Shown here piece by piece: positions 9,915-20,431 of a stretch of DNA of 53,542 nucleotides. Numbering within the stretch: the first letter of the stretch is position 1; every line of letters starts with the position of its first letter. The position numbers and the translations under genes were made by a program. The DNA lies in assembly GCA_036268875.1 (NCBI GenBank), contig DATATI010000075.1:1-53542 (forward strand), read 5' to 3'. The notes under the pieces were generated by a model that was not told the origin of the DNA, did no database searches, and saw only the letters and a list, made by a program, of their open reading frames with translations. The DNA is from Polyangia bacterium (lineage in GTDB: Bacteria; Myxococcota_A; Polyangia; Fen-1088).

Positions 9915-11818
9915 ACGACGGACCATTGCCACCGGCGCTGGTGGTCGCTCTGCGCGACGCCGACGTGCCCGACGAGACCGTGTATCTGGCCGGCGAGGCG
10001 GCGTCGCCCTCGTGGGCGCCCGCCCTGGACGACGACGATCGACGCGCCTGGGCCTTGCTGGTGGTGGCGTCGCTGGAGGCGCACCGGCGCGGCGACACCC
10101 GGCTGCCGTTGCCGTCCGCCAAAACCTCCAGCGCCGCCGAAGGCGAGGCCGGCGAACCCGGCGGGCTTTCGCCGCTGCTGCGGGCGCTGGGCGTGGGCGA
10201 CGATGATCGGCGGCGCACGCTGGACCTGGCAGCGCGGCTGCTGACGACGCCCGCCCTGGCGCCGATGGTGGGCCAAGCAGGCGCGTACAAGCCGTTCATC
10301 GTCGACGACGGCTGCCTTTACCACCAGCGCGTGCTGGCCGTGGAAGAACGCCTGGCCGCGGCGTTGCGCGTCCGGCTGCGCGAAACCGCGTCCGCGCTTT
10401 CGGATGCCGACCTGGCCCGCGCATTCGGCGCCGGGCCAGCGGCGGGCACGGCTTTGTCTGACGAGCAGCGGACGGCTGTGCAAGCGGCGCTGCAACGATC
10501 GCTGACCGTGATCAGCGGCGGACCCGGCACCGGCAAGACGTCGGTGATCGCCGCGCTGTTGCGGGCGGCAACGGCGCTGGGGCTTTTGCCCGCCGACATC
10601 GCGCTTGGCGCGCCCACCGGCAAGGCTGCCCAGCGCATCACCGAATCGCTCGACGCCGGGCAAGCCGGCGCCGGCGCGCCGGCGGCGCAGACGCTGCACC
10701 GGTTGCTCGGCTATCAGCCGGCCGACGGCGGCCACTTTCGCCATCATCGAAATTACCCGCTGCCCTACAAGCTGATCGTCGTCGACGAAGGTTCGATGAT
10801 CGATCTGTTCTTGATGGAGCGCTTGCTGGGCGCGGTGGCCACCGACGCGCGTCTGGTGCTGCTGGGCGACGCCGATCAGCTGCCGTCCGTCGACGCCGGC
10901 GCCGTCTTCCGCGATCTCGCGCCGCTGGCCGTGCGGCTCACGCGCAGCTATCGCCTCGATCCCGCCACCCCCGCCGGACGCGCCATCCTGCTTGCCGCCG
11001 AGGCCATCCGGGCCGGCCGCAGCGACGACCTGGCGTTGCCGGTCCGGGCGCGCGCCGCCGAGTTGACGTTCACCGGCGTTGAGCAACTGGCTCCGTCCGC
11101 CCGGCGAGCACAAGCCACGCTCGAGGAGTTTTTTGATCGCTGGCAGACGCGCGCCCAGGCCAGGCTGCCCGACGGCGCGCCGGATGCGCGCGCGGTGTTC
11201 TCGTTCCGCGGCGGCGAGCCCGCACCCGACGACGGCCGCGCGCTGGCCACGCTCTTCGCTCACCAGCACCAACAGCGGATTCTCTGCGTCACCCGCGGCG
11301 CTGCCCGCCCGACCGGCGCCGACGCGGTCAACGCGGCCCTCCACCGGCGCGCCGCCCGCGCCGGCGATGGCGCCATCGTCCCCGGCGAGCCGCTGATCAT
11401 GCTGCACAACGATTACGACCGCGGCCTTTACAACGGCGATCTCGGCCTGTGCGTGCGCGCGTCCGTCGACGGCGCCGCGCCCGCGCTGACCGCCGTCTTC
11501 CCGCGCGGTGACGTCTTTGTGGCGCACCCGCTGGCCACGTTGGGCGCCGATCTCTCCTTGGCCCACGCGTTGACCGTCCACCGCGCGCAAGGCTCGGAGG
11601 TCGAAGCGATGGCCCTGATCCTCCCCGACGACGATCTGCCGCTTTTGACCCGCGAGCTGGTTTACACCGCCCTCACCCGCGCCCGCTCTTCCGCCGTCAT
11701 CGTCGGCCGCGCCGCGATTCTGCAGACCGCTCTGGCCCGCCAGCTCCGACGCTCAACCGGCCTCGGCGCCCGCCTGGCGCTGGCCCGACCTAGCGACGAT
11801 CGACTTCCTTCTTCATGA
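9911..11818 (+). CDS. recD: exodeoxyribonuclease V alpha subunit RecD (5'-3' helicase)
   Basis: RecD is the fast 5'-3' SF1B helicase of RecBCD. I chose the GTG at 9911 as start because it overlaps the recB stop in a GTGA, giving 635 residues, close to the usual length; the frame stays open upstream but that part lies inside recB. Walker A (ISGGPGTGKTSV) falls near residues 200-210. Walker B is VVDEGSMIDLFLM (DEGS where DEAS is commoner), followed by LLGDADQLPSVDAGAVF. ALTVHRAQGSEVEAMALIL and LVYTALTRAR mark the C-terminal helicase motifs. The 3' end overlaps the convergent efflux adaptor gene by 29 bp. Confidence 0.95.
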   Translation: MNDGPLPPALVVALRDADVPDETVYLAGEAASPSWAPALDDDDRRAWALLVVASLEAHRRGDTRLPLPSAKTSSAAEGEAGEPGGLSPLLRALGVGDDDRRRTLDLAARLLTTPALAPMVGQAGAYKPFIVDDGCLYHQRVLAVEERLAAALRVRLRETASALSDADLARAFGAGPAAGTALSDEQRTAVQAALQRSLTVISGGPGTGKTSVIAALLRAATALGLLPADIALGAPTGKAAQRITESLDAGQAGAGAPAAQTLHRLLGYQPADGGHFRHHRNYPLPYKLIVVDEGSMIDLFLMERLLGAVATDARLVLLGDADQLPSVDAGAVFRDLAPLAVRLTRSYRLDPATPAGRAILLAAEAIRAGRSDDLALPVRARAAELTFTGVEQLAPSARRAQATLEEFFDRWQTRAQARLPDGAPDARAVFSFRGGEPAPDDGRALATLFAHQHQQRILCVTRGAARPTGADAVNAALHRRAARAGDGAIVPGEPLIMLHNDYDRGLYNGDLGLCVRASVDGAAPALTAVFPRGDVFVAHPLATLGADLSLAHALTVHRAQGSEVEAMALILPDDDLPLLTRELVYTALTRARSSAVIVGRAAILQTALARQLRRSTGLGARLALARPSDDRLPSS

Positions 11819-12965
11819 AGATCGCCCCGTCCGTGACGATCTTCTCGCCCGCCGTCAGCCCGGCCAGGATCCGCACCGTCCCGCTGTTGTCCGGCCCCAC
11901 CTCGACCTTGCGCGACTTGAAGACATTGCCTTCGGTGGCCACCACCACCACCGATGTCTCGCCGTCGCTGAGCACCGCCTTCGACGGCACGGCGATGAAC
12001 TTGTGGCCGCCGACGTTCTCGATCAGCACCTTGGCGAACATCTCGGGCTTTAGCCGATGGTCGGCGTTGGCCACCGTGCAGCGGACCTTCACCGTGCGCG
12101 AGCTGGCGTCGACCACGTCGCCGATGTGCTTGACCGTGCCGGCGAACTTCTGTCCCGGGTAGGCCGGCACCGAAACGCTGACCGTCGAGCCCGGCTCGAT
12201 GGCGCTGAGATCCTGTTCGTACACGTCGCCCAGCACCCACACCACGTCCAGGCTGCTGATGGTCAAAAGCGGCATCGCCTGATCGGCGCGTACTTCTTGA
12301 CCGGCCAGCACGTTGCGCTCGACCACCACCCCGGGGATCTGCGCGCGCAGGGCCACGTTCACCGCCGGCTCGCCCGGGGTCACGCCCAGCGATTTTAGCT
12401 GGGCGCTGGCCCGCGCGTAATCGGACTTGGCTTTTCGAAACTCGCCCTCGGTCTGCGCCACTTCCTTGTCCGAGATGGCGCCGTCGCCTTGCAGCTTGTG
12501 GGCGCGGTCGATCGCTTTTTGCGCCACGCTGAGATCCGACATCGCCTTCAGGGCGTCGGACTGCAGCTGACCGACCTGCGGCGACGACAGCTCGATCAAC
12601 GGCTGGCCGGCGCGCACCTTGTCGCCCGGCTTGACCAGGATGCCCACCACGCGCCCGTCGATGGGCGAGGCCACCCGCTGGGTGTGGTCCTCGTCGAAGG
12701 TGACCCGGCCGGGCAAGGCGATCTCGCTGCCGCGCGACGATTCCTTGACCACCTCGATCTTGATGAAGTCGAGGCGCGGGCTGCCGGGATCCAGCTTGAT
12801 GAAGTCCCGCGCGCCCTCCGGGCCGTTGGCGGATTGCTCCGCCGACTCGGGCGCCTCGGCGTTGCCCTTGCTGCATCCGGCGACAATGACGGCGCCCGCG
12901 GCCACTGCCAGCCAGGTCGCGCTCACCGCCTGCGCCGGCACCCAGGATGATTTCCTTCCCATCAC
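11790..12965 (-). CDS. RND efflux periplasmic adaptor lipoprotein (CzcB/HlyD family)
   Basis: This 391-residue membrane fusion protein links the inner-membrane RND pump to the outer-membrane channel. The N-terminus carries a signal peptide ending in a lipobox (VAGC, Cys31), so it is probably lipid-anchored. The order that follows is typical: a barrel-sandwich half with GRVTFDEDHTQRVASPIDGRV, an alpha-helical hairpin (about 150-200), the second lipoyl half GVVVERNVLAGQEVRAD, then beta-barrel and membrane-proximal domains. Position within the operon and similarity of style make it a CzcB-type adaptor. It lacks the His-rich metal-binding extension of some CzcB proteins. Its ATG overlaps the stop of the TolC-family gene by 4 bp, and it is the last gene of the operon. 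Confidence 0.92.
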   Translation of the reverse strand: MMGRKSSWVPAQAVSATWLAVAAGAVIVAGCSKGNAEAPESAEQSANGPEGARDFIKLDPGSPRLDFIKIEVVKESSRGSEIALPGRVTFDEDHTQRVASPIDGRVVGILVKPGDKVRAGQPLIELSSPQVGQLQSDALKAMSDLSVAQKAIDRAHKLQGDGAISDKEVAQTEGEFRKAKSDYARASAQLKSLGVTPGEPAVNVALRAQIPGVVVERNVLAGQEVRADQAMPLLTISSLDVVWVLGDVYEQDLSAIEPGSTVSVSVPAYPGQKFAGTVKHIGDVVDASSRTVKVRCTVANADHRLKPEMFAKVLIENVGGHKFIAVPSKAVLSDGETSVVVVATEGNVFKSRKVEVGPDNSGTVRILAGLTAGEKIVTDGAIFMKKEVDRR

Positions 12966-14245
12966 TTCGTCCTCTCTCCAACCGCGTGGCTGACATCGAT
13001 CGTGGACTGTCGATAGTCATGCAACGCCCGCAGATACTGTCCGCGAATATCCAGAAAGGTCCGCTGCGCCTCCAGCAGTTCCAGCAAAGAGATAGCGCCC
13101 GCCTTGTACGATTTCTCTGCCACCCTCAACGAGCCGTCGGCCCGGTCGATCATGCCACCGCCCTCGAAGACCGCCAGCAGGGCCTGGGCGCGCTGAGCCC
13201 GGCGCACCGCCTCGCCGACGTCACGCTGAACCTGCAAACGCAGGCGTTCGGTGTCGTTGTCGGCGCGGACGATGTCGAGGCGAGCGCGGCCGATGTTGGC
13301 CTGGTTGCGATCGAACAGCGGCAGCGGCAGCGCCAGGTTGAGGCCCAGCGTGTTCGGGTTGTCGCCCGACACGGTGAAGTCGCTGTGGGTGTAATTGGCG
13401 CCCACGCTGATGTCCGGAAAGGCCTCGCGTCGCGCCGACGACAGCGACGCCTCGCCGGCCGCGTGCGCCGCGTGCGCCGCGTGCAGATCCGGCCGGTCGC
13501 TCATCGCCGTGGTGACCAGCGCGTCCAGGTTGAAAGTCTGCCGCTTGTCCCACGGCTGCAGCTCGGCCGGCAGCGGCGCCGCCGAACCGAAGCCCATCAA
13601 CCCGGCCAGGTGCTGGCGCGCGACGTCCAGTTCCAGATCGGCGTCGATGACGGCGTTCTGATAGCGGAGGCCCTCAAGCTCGATCTTGCGCAGCTCGGCC
13701 TCGGAGATGTCGCCGGCCCGGAAGCGCGCTTGCGAGATCTTCACCGTCTGGTCGTAACGGGACACCACCTCGTGGGCCAGCGCGCGCTCGGATTGCTCGC
13801 GCACGACGTCGGCGAAGGCCGAGCGCACGGCGTAGACGATCTCGCGCAAGGCGTCCTCGACCAGCCAGCGGTGGTGCTCGACGCCGCGATCGGCGGCGGT
13901 CACCCGCGCGCTGCGCTTGGCCCAGATGTCGACGATCTCGCTGAGACCCACGTTCTGCACCGGCTGGCTGAAGGCGCCCGGGTGCAGGTTCATGCCTTGA
14001 GCGTTGGCATTGCCGAGGACGATGTTGCCAAAGCTGTATTCGAACTGCGGGTTCGGATAGACGCGCGCCGCCACCACGTCCAGCTGGGCAGCGTCGATGT
14101 CCAGGCGCGCGGCGATGACGTCGCGGTTCTGCTTCAGCGCCACCGTGACCGCGTCGTCGATGGTCAACGCCTGCTGGGCGCGCGCCGGCGACGCGCCGGC
14201 CAGCACCAGGGCCGCGATCATCATTCCCGCCATCTTCGCCGCCAT
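12962..14245 (-). CDS. TolC-family outer membrane efflux protein (CzcC-like)
   Basis: This 427-residue outer membrane factor forms the trimeric exit duct of the tripartite metal pump. It begins with a cleavable signal peptide (MMIAALVLAGASPARAQQ). Two OEP repeats follow, rich in long amphipathic helices such as QALTIDDAVTVALKQNRDVIAARLDID and ESEKSYKAG-like segments. PNPQFEYSFGN is typical of CzcC-type proteins. The start ATG at 14245 lies only 3 bp after the stop of the RND pump gene, and the stop overlaps the adaptor start, so the three genes are one transcript. The gene order pump-OMF-adaptor differs from the classical czcCBA order. Confidence 0.92.
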   Translation of the reverse strand: MAAKMAGMMIAALVLAGASPARAQQALTIDDAVTVALKQNRDVIAARLDIDAAQLDVVAARVYPNPQFEYSFGNIVLGNANAQGMNLHPGAFSQPVQNVGLSEIVDIWAKRSARVTAADRGVEHHRWLVEDALREIVYAVRSAFADVVREQSERALAHEVVSRYDQTVKISQARFRAGDISEAELRKIELEGLRYQNAVIDADLELDVARQHLAGLMGFGSAAPLPAELQPWDKRQTFNLDALVTTAMSDRPDLHAAHAAHAAGEASLSSARREAFPDISVGANYTHSDFTVSGDNPNTLGLNLALPLPLFDRNQANIGRARLDIVRADNDTERLRLQVQRDVGEAVRRAQRAQALLAVFEGGGMIDRADGSLRVAEKSYKAGAISLLELLEAQRTFLDIRGQYLRALHDYRQSTIDVSHAVGERTK

Positions 14246-14248
14246 CGT

Positions 14249-17200
14249 CTACCCGTCCACCCGAGACAGCCGGCGCCGCGAGCGCCGCCCGGCCCCGAAC
14301 CAGCTGTCGGCCAGCTTGTACAGCGTCGGCAACAACAACATGGTCAGCAGCGTCGAGGTGATGAGGCCGCCGATGATCACGATGGCGAAGGGCCGCTGGG
14401 TGTCCGAGCCGATGGCGTGCGACAGGGCCGCCGGCAAAAGACCCAGCGACGCCAGCAGCGCCGTCATCAGCACCGGCCGCAACCGTTGCGACACCGCCTG
14501 CAGGATGGCGTCTTCACTTTCCGGGCTGCGCTCGCGCGCTTGTCGGACGTAGGTGATGAGCAAGACGCCGTCCATCACCGACACGCCGAACAAGGTGATG
14601 AACCCGACCGCCGCCGAAACCGACAGGACCGTCCCGGTCAGGTACAAGGCGAACACGCCACCCACGGTGGCGAACGGCACCACCAGCAACACCACCACCG
14701 CCGGCAGGAAGGCCTGAAACGTCAGGTACAAAAGCGCGAAGATCAACAGGATCGAGATCGGCACGATGATCGACAGGCGCTTCATCGCCCGGCGCTGGTT
14801 CTCGAACTCACCGCCCCAGGTCATGTAGTAACCCTCCGGCAGCTTGACCTGCGCGCGCACCGCCTTCTGCGCCTCGTTGACGAACGAGCCCATGTCGCGG
14901 CCTTCGATGTTGCACTTGATGGCCAGGAACCTTCCGCCCTGCTCTCGGTTGATTTGCGTCCGTCCGCGATCGACGTGAATGGTGGCCAGCGCGGACAGCG
15001 GCAAGCGCGTGGCGCCTTCGGTGCCGTCGACCGGGATGTCCAGGTGGGCCAGCGCGCTGGCGTCGCCTTCGTTCGGCACCGGCAGCTTCACCCGCACGCC
15101 GACCTTGCGTTCGCCCTCCCACATCGACGTGGCCAGGCGGCCGCCGAAGCCGATCTCGATGGCGTCCTCGATGTCTTGCACCTGGATGCCATAACGGGCG
15201 GCGGCGGAGCGATCGATGTCCGCCACCACGTGCTGGGCGCTGCCGGCGCGGTACACCTCGACGTCGCGCGAGCCGCGCACGGCGGTCAGGATGCGGCGCA
15301 CGTCTTCCAGGCGCGCCTGCATGAGGTTCAGATCCTCGCCGTAGATCTTCACCACGATCTGGCCGCGGATGCCCGAGATGGATTCTTCGACGCGGTCCTT
15401 GATCGGCTGGCTGAAGTTGTAGACCACGCCCGGCCGCTTCTCCAGCGATGCGCGCATCAGGTCGACGATCTGGGCCTTGCTGCGGCCGGTGTGCCAGTCC
15501 TTCTCGGGCCGCATGATGACGAACGTCTCGGCCTGGTTGGGCGCCTCGTCGTCAGTGCCGTCTTCCGGGTGGCCTTGCTCGGTGAGGACGTCCTTCACCT
15601 CGGGAAATTTCAGCAGATCGAGGCGCGTGTCCCGCAAAAGCTCGGCGCCGCGCTCCAGCGAGACGGCGCTGGGCATGGTGACGGTGACGTGGATGTCGCC
15701 CTCGTTCATCTCGGGCAGAAATTCGGCGCCCAGCTTGGGAATCAGGGCCACCGCCAACCCCAGCAGGCACAAACCCGCCAGCGGCGGCAGCAACGGATGG
15801 CGCAAGGCCACGCGCAGGCCGCTCAGGTACCGGGCGCGCAGCCAGATCAGAAAGCCCGGATCTTTTTCTTCCACCTTGCGGTTCTTCAGCAAGATGGTGG
15901 TCAGCGCCGGGACGGTGGTCATGGTGAAGATCAGCGCACCCAGCAGCGCGAAACCGTAGGTGAGGGCCACCGGCCGGAAGATGCGGCCCTCGACGCGCTC
16001 AAGCGTGAAGATGGGCATCATCGCGGCGCCGATGATCGACATCGAGAACAGCGTCGGGCGCACCACCTCTTTCGCCGACGTCGCCACCACGTGCGGCACC
16101 TCCTCGGGCGGCGGCTGCTCCTCGGCCAGGTGGCGGTAGGCGTTCTCGACCATGATCACCGCGCCGTCCAGCAAGATGCCGAAGTCGACGGCGCCCATCG
16201 ACAGCAAGTTCGCCGGCACGCCCGCGTAATAAAGACCGACGAACGCCGCCAGCAACGCCAGCGGCATGGTCACCGCCACCGCCACCGACCCGCTGACCGC
16301 GCGCAGGAACAGCCACAGCACCATGCTGACCAGGGCGACGCCCTCCAGCATGTTGTGCGAGACCGTCTTCAGCGTGGTGTCGACCAGGCGCGTGCGGTCG
16401 TAGAACGGGACGATGTGCATGCCCTTGGGCAGGATGTCGCGGTTGATGCGATCGACGGCTTCGTGAATGCCGTTCAGAACATCCTTGGGGTTTTCCCCGC
16501 GGCGAAGAAGGATCGTTCCTTCGATCGAATCGATGGCCTCGTTGCGGGCCACCGCGCCCCGGCGCGGCGTGTAGGCCTCGGCGACGTGGGCGACGTTGCG
16601 AACCAGGATCGGCGTGCCCTTCACCGCCTTGACCACGGTGTCCTCGATGTCCCTGGGCGTGCGCAGGTAGCCGCGGCCGCGCACCACGAACTCGGATTCG
16701 CCGTGGGTCAGGTAGCCGCCCGACGTGGCGCCGTTCGACTGGGCGACGGCGTCGATCAGATCCTTCAGCGTCAGGCCGTTGTTGCGCAGGCGGGCCGGAT
16801 CCGCCAGCACGTGATACTCCTTTTGAAAGCCGCCGAAGTTCACCACGTCGGCCACGCCGGGCGAGCGCATCAGCTGCTTTTCGACCACCCAGTCTTGCCA
16901 GCCGCGTAGCTCGCTGGGCGTGTGGCGATCGCTCTCCAGCGTGTACTGGTAGACCTGACCGACGGGCGTGTCGTTGGGACCAAGCTGCGCGTTCACCCCC
17001 GACGGGAGCTCGGCGTCGGACAGCATCTGGGACACCTGCTGCCGCGCCCAGTAGATGTCCACGTCGTCTTCGAAGGTCAGGATCACCTGCGACAGGCCGA
17101 ACGAGGTGATCGATCGCTGCACCAGCACGCGCGGCACACCGGTCAAGGCGCGTTCGACCGGCAGGGTGACTTGTTTTTCCACCTCCTCGGCCGCCTGCCC

Positions 17201-17362
17201 GGGATAAAGCGTGATGATCATGACCTGGACGTTGGTGACGTCAGGAAAGGCTTCGATCTTCAGCTTGGAGAACGTCAGCACGCCAAAGGCAGCGAAGGCC
17301 AACGTGCCGACCAGGGTCAGGACGCGACGGTGGACGGCAAAATCTATCAGTCGATCAAACAT
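14249..17362 (-). CDS. czcA: CzcA-type heavy-metal RND efflux pump
   Basis: This is a 1037-residue proton-driven RND transporter of the heavy-metal efflux (HME) family. The start is the ATG at 17362 (MFDRLIDFAVHRR), standard for the family; an upstream TTG in frame would add an unlikely 32 residues. TM4 carries D393-FG-x3-D399-G-A-x4-E406-N, the spacing found in CzcA-type pumps for divalent cations (Zn, Co, Cd), whereas Cu/Ag pumps of the CusA type have AIG...DAA there. Twelve membrane segments and two large periplasmic loops are present (for example VTLPVERALTGVPRV and SISGIRGQIVVKIYGEDL). No metal-responsive regulator is adjacent. Confidence 0.94.
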   Translation of the reverse strand: MFDRLIDFAVHRRVLTLVGTLAFAAFGVLTFSKLKIEAFPDVTNVQVMIITLYPGQAAEEVEKQVTLPVERALTGVPRVLVQRSITSFGLSQVILTFEDDVDIYWARQQVSQMLSDAELPSGVNAQLGPNDTPVGQVYQYTLESDRHTPSELRGWQDWVVEKQLMRSPGVADVVNFGGFQKEYHVLADPARLRNNGLTLKDLIDAVAQSNGATSGGYLTHGESEFVVRGRGYLRTPRDIEDTVVKAVKGTPILVRNVAHVAEAYTPRRGAVARNEAIDSIEGTILLRRGENPKDVLNGIHEAVDRINRDILPKGMHIVPFYDRTRLVDTTLKTVSHNMLEGVALVSMVLWLFLRAVSGSVAVAVTMPLALLAAFVGLYYAGVPANLLSMGAVDFGILLDGAVIMVENAYRHLAEEQPPPEEVPHVVATSAKEVVRPTLFSMSIIGAAMMPIFTLERVEGRIFRPVALTYGFALLGALIFTMTTVPALTTILLKNRKVEEKDPGFLIWLRARYLSGLRVALRHPLLPPLAGLCLLGLAVALIPKLGAEFLPEMNEGDIHVTVTMPSAVSLERGAELLRDTRLDLLKFPEVKDVLTEQGHPEDGTDDEAPNQAETFVIMRPEKDWHTGRSKAQIVDLMRASLEKRPGVVYNFSQPIKDRVEESISGIRGQIVVKIYGEDLNLMQARLEDVRRILTAVRGSRDVEVYRAGSAQHVVADIDRSAAARYGIQVQDIEDAIEIGFGGRLATSMWEGERKVGVRVKLPVPNEGDASALAHLDIPVDGTEGATRLPLSALATIHVDRGRTQINREQGGRFLAIKCNIEGRDMGSFVNEAQKAVRAQVKLPEGYYMTWGGEFENQRRAMKRLSIIVPISILLIFALLYLTFQAFLPAVVVLLVVPFATVGGVFALYLTGTVLSVSAAVGFITLFGVSVMDGVLLITYVRQARERSPESEDAILQAVSQRLRPVLMTALLASLGLLPAALSHAIGSDTQRPFAIVIIGGLITSTLLTMLLLPTLYKLADSWFGAGRRSRRRLSRVDG

Positions 17363-18017
17363 GGGGGGATGCGCCGCGAGTCTTCCGGCAAGGCTCCAGC
17401 AAGGCACGTGCCCGTCGGAAATCAGACGGAAGGGGCACCGCAGCGGCGGTAGATACAACTTTCTTCCAGTCGGCCCTACAAGAATCTTTCAGGGTCGATG
17501 TCGGACGTCGGCCGATGATCTCTCCGCCCTGGCGTGGCCGCCGTCCACCTGGCCGAGCACCCGGCCATCGCAGTGACCATCGACCGCGCATGGAACATGC
17601 AAACGCCGACCGCGCCGCAATCCGCTGGCATGGTGCCGGAGGCTCTGACACAAAACAGTCAGGCCATCCCGCTGATCGCGCTTGTCGTTCGTTCTGGACG
17701 GGCGCCTTCCGGCCGCGTCTTGCGGTGGGCTCAAATGTCGCGCGTCCGCGAGGCCATCTCTTCGTCGCCAGCGATATCGCCCGCGCGCTGGACATGACCA
17801 GCCGCGAGGCCCGTCACGAGATCACCTCCCGTGACGGGCCCGCGACTGTCCTGTCCGTTCCTCCCGCGAGCCGGCTACCGGGAATGGCGGCTACCGCAAC
17901 GCAGACGCCCACCAACCCCAGAGGAACGCCCCCCTCCTTCCCGCGCCGGCAATCCCGACGCCCCTCACTAGAACGTAGGGCGCCCCCCAATATTCCCGAT
18001 GTACGAAGCGGGATCTC
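17363..18017. other. 655 bp region without a convincing gene
   Basis: This gap lies between the start of the efflux pump gene and the end of a lipoprotein gene. Several open frames exist on both strands, but their translations are rich in Arg, Pro and Ser, with no start/Shine-Dalgarno pairs or recognisable motifs, so I treat them as chance products of high GC. It should contain the promoter of the efflux operon (minus strand, near 17363-17500) and holds one perfect 11-bp inverted repeat, listed separately. I see nothing else. Confidence 0.6.
17808..17840. repeat. perfect 11-bp inverted repeat (hairpin)
   Basis: GGCCCGTCACG at 17808-17818 is followed, after an 11-nt loop, by its exact reverse complement at 17830-17840. 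It lies in the gene-poor gap between the efflux operon and the lipoprotein gene. There is no U-tract on either side, so it is not a clear intrinsic terminator; it could be an operator-like palindrome or a transcript-end hairpin. The structure is seen directly and its role is unknown. Confidence 0.55.
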
Positions 18018-18944
18018 TCAATTGGCGATGCAGCCGATGCGCTGAACGTCGAGGGCGATATCGTCGATCCACATATCCGTCATCGGCATGGTGTTGCCTT
18101 CATAGCTGACCGTCGACAGCCCGTGATACGGCGTGAATCCGATCGAGAACTGACTGAACTTGACGGTCTTGCCGACCGTCGGCGACGCGGCGACGTCGTA
18201 GTAACCGACCAGCACGCCGTCCATCCACAGCTTGATGGGCGCGGCGTTGGCGCCGTCGGCGAAGAATTCCACGCACACCCATTTGTCCGGCAGCACCATC
18301 TTCGTGCGCATGTACTTCTCGCCGCCGTTGCCGTGCCAGTTGCCTTGAAGGGCGTTGTACTCGTACCCCACCTCGTACCAGTTGCCGCTGGACCCAGGCT
18401 GATCGAACAGCATCACCATCGCGCCGTGACCGACCGGCGCCTTGGGCGTCATGTGCAGATAAAAACGGCCCCAGACCACGTTGGTGATCGGGCCCAGCAT
18501 CTTCGTGGTGATCGACGAGGCCGGCGGCCCGTGAAAAGCGGCCTTGCCATGAGCGGCGGTGACCGTCTGCACGTTGGCGCCGATGCCGGTCCACTTCGCG
18601 TCCGGCAAGGTTTCGAAATCCATGCACACCGGATAGTTGTTCTGCGCGCAGCCGGCCAGCGCGATCGGCGCGCCGTCGCCCGCCGCTTGGTCAAGTGAGC
18701 CGCCTTCCGAAACGGTGGTCATTTCGATCGCGGCGTCGACCGCGCCCGGCGCCCCACCGGAGGCCGGCGCACCGGCCCCGGCGCCGCCCGAGCCAGCCGC
18801 GCCGCCGCTGCTGCCGCCCGACCCGGCGCCGACGATCGTCGCGGCGTCCGACCCAGGATTTCCGCTCTCGCTCTGCGCGACGCACGCGCCGACGAGCCAA
18901 ACCACACCCGCCGCCCACCAGAAGGAATGAAACTCCGTTCGCAT
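18018..18944 (-). CDS. secreted lipoprotein with Cip1/polysaccharide-lyase-like beta-sandwich
   Basis: This 308-residue lipoprotein starts at the ATG at 18944. The signal peptide ends with a lipobox (LVGAC, Cys21), followed by a Gly/Ser/Ala-rich linker to about residue 70. From about 95 the sequence (CMDFETLP, WGRFYLHM, DKWVCVEFFADG, IKLWMDGVLVGYYD, MWIDDIALDVQRIGC) has the rhythm of concanavalin-like, Cip1-type beta-sandwich proteins that bind or cleave polysaccharide. I cannot assign a catalytic residue. It lies 92 bp downstream of the sigma-54 activator gene on the same strand and may be co-transcribed. Polysaccharide binding is inferred from fold style only. Confidence 0.8.
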   Translation of the reverse strand: MRTEFHSFWWAAGVVWLVGACVAQSESGNPGSDAATIVGAGSGGSSGGAAGSGGAGAGAPASGGAPGAVDAAIEMTTVSEGGSLDQAAGDGAPIALAGCAQNNYPVCMDFETLPDAKWTGIGANVQTVTAAHGKAAFHGPPASSITTKMLGPITNVVWGRFYLHMTPKAPVGHGAMVMLFDQPGSSGNWYEVGYEYNALQGNWHGNGGEKYMRTKMVLPDKWVCVEFFADGANAAPIKLWMDGVLVGYYDVAASPTVGKTVKFSQFSIGFTPYHGLSTVSYEGNTMPMTDMWIDDIALDVQRIGCIAN

Positions 18945-19036
18945 TCTGACTCCTACGAAAGGTGGTGCAAAAAACGATACACGAATGGCGCGGGGAAAGA
19001 CATGCCCCGTGATCGAACCATGCCAAGGCGCGGCGA

Positions 19037-20427
<1,391 letters not shown>

Positions 20428-20431
<4 letters not shown>

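Noticed and set aside
6192-9932. Open frame of 1246 codons antisense to recB
   Set aside because: recB is certain from helicase and nuclease motifs; the antisense product is rich in Arg, Gln and Ala with no motif, as expected from high GC in third codon positions.
12947-16909. Open frame of 1320 codons antisense to the efflux pump and channel genes
   Set aside because: Composition is dominated by Arg, His, Gln and Asp without domains, and three recognisable efflux genes occupy the other strand.
17355-18045. Several open frames on both strands in the 655 bp gap
   Set aside because: Translations are low-complexity Arg/Pro/Ser-rich, lack ribosome-binding sites and show no motif.
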